From Anaerolineales bacterium (GTDB taxonomy: Bacteria > Chloroflexota > Anaerolineae > Anaerolineales > UBA4823): DNA of 44,355 nucleotides. The DNA lies in assembly GCA_020354045.1 (NCBI GenBank), contig CP070639.1:2369307-2413661 (forward strand), written 5' to 3'. Position numbers and translations under genes: made by a program. This document shows positions 41,711 to 44,355 of the stretch, piece by piece; the stretch's first letter is position 1; every line of letters starts with the position of its first letter. Below the pieces are notes generated by a model. It had not been told where the DNA came from, searched no databases, and saw only the letters and a list, made by a program, of their open reading frames with translations.

Positions 41711-43450
41711 TCACCACCCGCTGGCGTTAAAAACAAGCTTTAAGAGATCCGCCCGCTCGGCTGGGTCCATCGGCCTGGGGCGAGCGTAATCCAAAAATAC
41801 TATCGGCAGGAGCTCGGTGCTGATGTGCCTTCCGGCGTAAAACACATGCCGGTCGATGAAAGCCTGGCGTGTCGCCTGGCTGACATTGAACTGGTCAAAA
41901 AACAGGTTGCCCAGCCCGTAATGGATCAGGGCTTCATCCAGGAACTCAAAAGCCTGCGGCTGGTGTGCCTGGCTTCCGCTGACAATCACGGCCCCGGCCT
42001 GTGCCACGCGCGAAAAATCGCGCTTTTGCAACGGCATAGCCTGGTAGGTATAGTACTCCAGATGCTGGAAAGTTACAATGGGCAGGTAACCTTCACTACG
42101 CAGGCGGGGAATTTCTGCCTGCAGCCAGTCGAAATCGCACACCACTGCGCCAGGATTATTAGGTCCGGCATGCGCAAAACCCCTGCCCTTACCATTGCAG
42201 CCGATGAAAGCCAGCCGGTTGCCGTTATGCTCCAGGAGGAGGGCCTGACGACCCTCTGCCAGGTTTTCACCACCGCCATAATAATACCAGCCGCGCTCAC
42301 GGTAAAGCTGCAAGGTATACAGCATCGCGGCGGAGCCCCAATCCTGGAAATGATCACCGGTTAATTCCACAATATCTGTGCCGACATCTTCCAGCAACTC
42401 GATATAACGCGGATCGCTACAGAACTGCAAATCTTCCTGCACCGGGTTGGGAAACGGGCAGTTCCTGGCAAATGGCACCTCGTTGCTGATATGGGTGATG
42501 TCGGCATCTCGTAGCAAATCGCGCACATCTTGCCCTGGGTACTTGATACCCCGACGCTCCATAGTCGAGGCGGTAGCCCTGACCAGGGCAGTCACGCCGG
42601 TCAATGCCAGGGTGGTCAGTTGCTCGGGCGCCCGGTTGCTGGGTGACAGCAATTGTGCTGCTGAGTTCGGCCCATATAGAACCTTTACCAGTTCTACCAG
42701 CCTGGCATCGCCGACCAGCGAGATCGAAACTGCCAACGGATAGCTCGCTGAGTCAAAATCTTTACGCAACGGAGAATAGCCATCCACCTCCAGCACCTTC
42801 CAGCGCGGCTCTAATTTCTCAAAGGGCAGCAGTGCCCAGGCTGGCGGGTGTCCCCAGGCGTATTCCAGGATTTCAGCCTCTGGCAACAGCAGGATGGCAC
42901 CCTGGGCGGGCTCACCCCACAGGGCAGCAAACAGCGAGGCGGTGCTCTGATCTACCAGCAGAGGCCGGTTCTCAAACGGCCCGGTTGGCTGACCTCCCCA
43001 GGAGAGACGTAGCGCTTCTGAAGAAACGCCATGCATCACGGTAGGAAAGGGTGCCACGAGCGCATATACCCACGAGCTGAGCACATTTTCCGTGCCCACC
43101 TGCACGAGCAGATCGGCACTTTCCGGAGCAGTGGTGCGCTCGAAGCCTGGTGGCACAGCAACCGACTGGTGCAACGCTGCGGGTAAGCTGGCATCTACCC
43201 AGATGGTGAGCTTGTCTGAAGGTGAAACAGGTGCAGGTGCTGGTTGAGTCTCAAGACCCGAGACCACTGGGATGGTTGGCGGGATGCTTGGAGTAAAAGA
43301 AAGGGGCAGAAAGGGTGTCGGGGTGGGTATGAGAAAGCTGGCGGCTGGTTGATCAGACTCAAGCACGAAGGTCGAATCGGGCAGGTCACAGCCGGCTATC
43401 AGGCTGGCTGAAGTCAGGACTGTGATCAGCGTGCGATACAGGCTCCTCAT
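41711..43450 (-). CDS. CapA-like (PGA_cap) lipoprotein
   Basis: The 579-residue protein begins with a lipoprotein signal ending LIAGC (Cys21 lipobox), then a Pro/Thr-rich linker (about 38-75). The large C-terminal portion resembles the CapA/YwtB metallophosphatase-like domain: residues around ALTGVTALVRATAS, DADITHISNEVPF, DIVELTGDHFQDWG, IVTFQHLEYYTYQ and VIVSGSQAHQPQAFEF. In this family such proteins help anchor or synthesise poly-gamma-glutamate or related capsules, but a purely hydrolytic role is possible. It lies next to an M23 peptidase gene. The periplasmic or surface location is consistent with lspA processing. Confidence 0.85.
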   Translation of the reverse strand: MRSLYRTLITVLTSASLIAGCDLPDSTFVLESDQPAASFLIPTPTPFLPLSFTPSIPPTIPVVSGLETQPAPAPVSPSDKLTIWVDASLPAALHQSVAVPPGFERTTAPESADLLVQVGTENVLSSWVYALVAPFPTVMHGVSSEALRLSWGGQPTGPFENRPLLVDQSTASLFAALWGEPAQGAILLLPEAEILEYAWGHPPAWALLPFEKLEPRWKVLEVDGYSPLRKDFDSASYPLAVSISLVGDARLVELVKVLYGPNSAAQLLSPSNRAPEQLTTLALTGVTALVRATASTMERRGIKYPGQDVRDLLRDADITHISNEVPFARNCPFPNPVQEDLQFCSDPRYIELLEDVGTDIVELTGDHFQDWGSAAMLYTLQLYRERGWYYYGGGENLAEGRQALLLEHNGNRLAFIGCNGKGRGFAHAGPNNPGAVVCDFDWLQAEIPRLRSEGYLPIVTFQHLEYYTYQAMPLQKRDFSRVAQAGAVIVSGSQAHQPQAFEFLDEALIHYGLGNLFFDQFNVSQATRQAFIDRHVFYAGRHISTELLPIVFLDYARPRPMDPAERADLLKLVFNASGW

Positions 43451-43479
43451 CCAAGTATATTCCCAATACTATCGGCTTG

Positions 43480-44355
43480 TTATTCTTCCAACTGGAAAGT
43501 CACCAGGGTCAGTTGGCCGGGCAGCACTTGCACGACGCGTTGCTTGAAACCCCCGCGAATAAAAGAGATCTGATATTCACCAGGAGTAAGGCCTCCAATC
43601 GCAAAGCTCTCAAACCAGGGTCCCTGCCCGGTTAATTTTCTTTCAGCATAGCTAGTGGGGTAAAACGTATCTGAAGCTGGCAAGCCCGGTCCCGACAGGC
43701 GCTCTACGACCAGGTCAGGAATAAGCACAAGATTGCCCTGAGAATCCAGGATGCGCCCAGCGAGCGCGCCGTGCAGTTGTCCCTGTCTATCGGTTAAAGG
43801 CTCCAGCCAGAGTTCCGGATTACGTACAGTCTGGTAGTTGTTCTCTCCATAACGCACCTCGAAGTGCAGGTGGCTGCCTGTTGCTGCACCAGATGAACCT
43901 ACCTCGCCAATTTTTTGCCCGCGCTGAACCACATCGTCTCTTTGCACAAAGAACTGCAACAGGTGTGCATAGAGGGTGTAAACCGGTTCCGGGAGACCGG
44001 GCAGCCGGTGCTCAAGGACAACAAAGTTGCCGTAGAAATTGCGGTACAGGCCGAAGATCGTATCCAGGTCATCGCTTGCGAAAACCACTACGCCATCCGC
44101 TGCCGCCAGGACCTGGGTACCTTGCGAATTCAGGAATTCCACTCCGTGATGGACATCACTCTTACCGCGGTTATTGCTGCCAAATGGATAAGAGACATCG
44201 ATAAAATCACGCCCTGGTGGCGCGATCGGTCGCGCCAGCCAGAAGCCCTCCGTAAAAACGCAGACCTCATCCGGGCAGGGAGTGGAGGGCACAGATACCG
44301 CAGGCGGCGGCACCTCTGTTGCAGTCGGTGGGACTGTCGGGGCGGGCGCTTCGGT
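43480..44355 (-). CDS. Peptidase M23-family protein, N-terminus beyond the window
   Basis: The frame stays open to the right edge (PTVPPTATEVPPPAV is read there), so the N-terminus is missing. The M23/LytM domain contains SDVHHGVEFLNSQGTQVLAAADGVVVFA and SHLHFEVRYG. The second motif (HxH) is intact, but in the first the usual zinc-binding aspartate of HxGxD is glutamate (HHGVE), which may affect metal binding. The last 90 residues (GRILDSQGNLVLIPDLVVERLSG...) form a beta-sandwich-like domain. The Thr/Pro-rich N-terminal stretch is a surface linker. Peptidoglycan cleavage or cell-wall attachment is expected. It ends 29 bp before the CapA-like gene. Confidence 0.85.
   Translation of the reverse strand, partial: TEAPAPTVPPTATEVPPPAVSVPSTPCPDEVCVFTEGFWLARPIAPPGRDFIDVSYPFGSNNRGKSDVHHGVEFLNSQGTQVLAAADGVVVFASDDLDTIFGLYRNFYGNFVVLEHRLPGLPEPVYTLYAHLLQFFVQRDDVVQRGQKIGEVGSSGAATGSHLHFEVRYGENNYQTVRNPELWLEPLTDRQGQLHGALAGRILDSQGNLVLIPDLVVERLSGPGLPASDTFYPTSYAERKLTGQGPWFESFAIGGLTPGEYQISFIRGGFKQRVVQVLPGQLTLVTFQLEE

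Overview
The window looks like a chromosomal piece of an Anaerolineae-type Chloroflexota bacterium. The reasons are the moderately high GC content, the Pro/Thr-rich linkers in secreted proteins, 7TM-GAF sensors, class III cyclase and SpoIIE-phosphatase relics, and a mix of soluble metabolic enzymes with exported hydrolases. This is an inference from gene content; no rRNA or other phylogenetic marker is present. I saw no tRNA, CRISPR array, intact insertion sequence or phage gene.

Layout. (1) 1-5206: a truncated secreted subtilase (minus strand), a membrane-anchored EEP hydrolase, a transaldolase-like aldolase, a small conserved protein and a DUF2652/SRPBCC protein. (2) 5310-7666 (minus): a divergent kinase-like protein followed by a class III aminotransferase and a terminator. 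(3) 7960-11003: a strong promoter and a foldable leader drive an unusual TPR-S24 peptidase fusion; then an ECF sigma factor and its zinc-finger anti-sigma factor. (4) 11034-13943: twin palindromes ahead of an ABC exporter pair, then an acyltransferase. (5) 14102-20093: a small membrane protein and a compact cluster (GTP cyclohydrolase II, RibD-type reductase, MDR dehydrogenase, PTPS-like protein, GT4 glycosyltransferase, methyltransferase). It looks like a route from GTP to a glycosylated, methylated pteridine or pyrimidine. (6) 20175-22764: lspA, an RluD-type pseudouridine synthase and a threonine aldolase. (7) 22811-29206: a decayed GGDEF relic, then purine nucleoside phosphorylase, an Ig-like membrane protein, a GNAT, a 7TM-GAF-HTH sensor, an S1-domain protein and a ComEA-like protein. 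(8) 29449-30481: an orphan membrane protein, then fused relics of a cyclase and a SpoIIE phosphatase. (9) 30476-37772: a six-gene operon encoding a Zn-ribbon/subtilase/CBM48 fusion, an esterase, an ATP-grasp ligase, a circularly permuted ATP-grasp ligase, a GCS2 carboxylate-amine ligase and a second ATP-grasp ligase. (10) 37858-44355: PspC, a bidirectional hairpin, then minus-strand tyrosine phenol-lyase, class I aminotransferase, dCTP deaminase, CapA-like lipoprotein and an M23 peptidase cut by the window edge.

The best candidate for an undescribed system is the amidoligase operon (30476-37772). Four ATP-dependent carboxylate-amine ligases of three architectures sit with a cytoplasmic subtilase carrying a glycogen-binding-type domain and an esterase, behind an operator-like palindrome. 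It could assemble, and the protease and esterase could process, a peptide-like metabolite or protein tag. The second candidate is the pterin-like cluster, whose PTPS homologue has lost its catalytic triad. Regulatory structure worth testing includes the alternative-pairing leader at 8011-8080 and the twin GCGTGWCACGC palindromes at 11036-11068.
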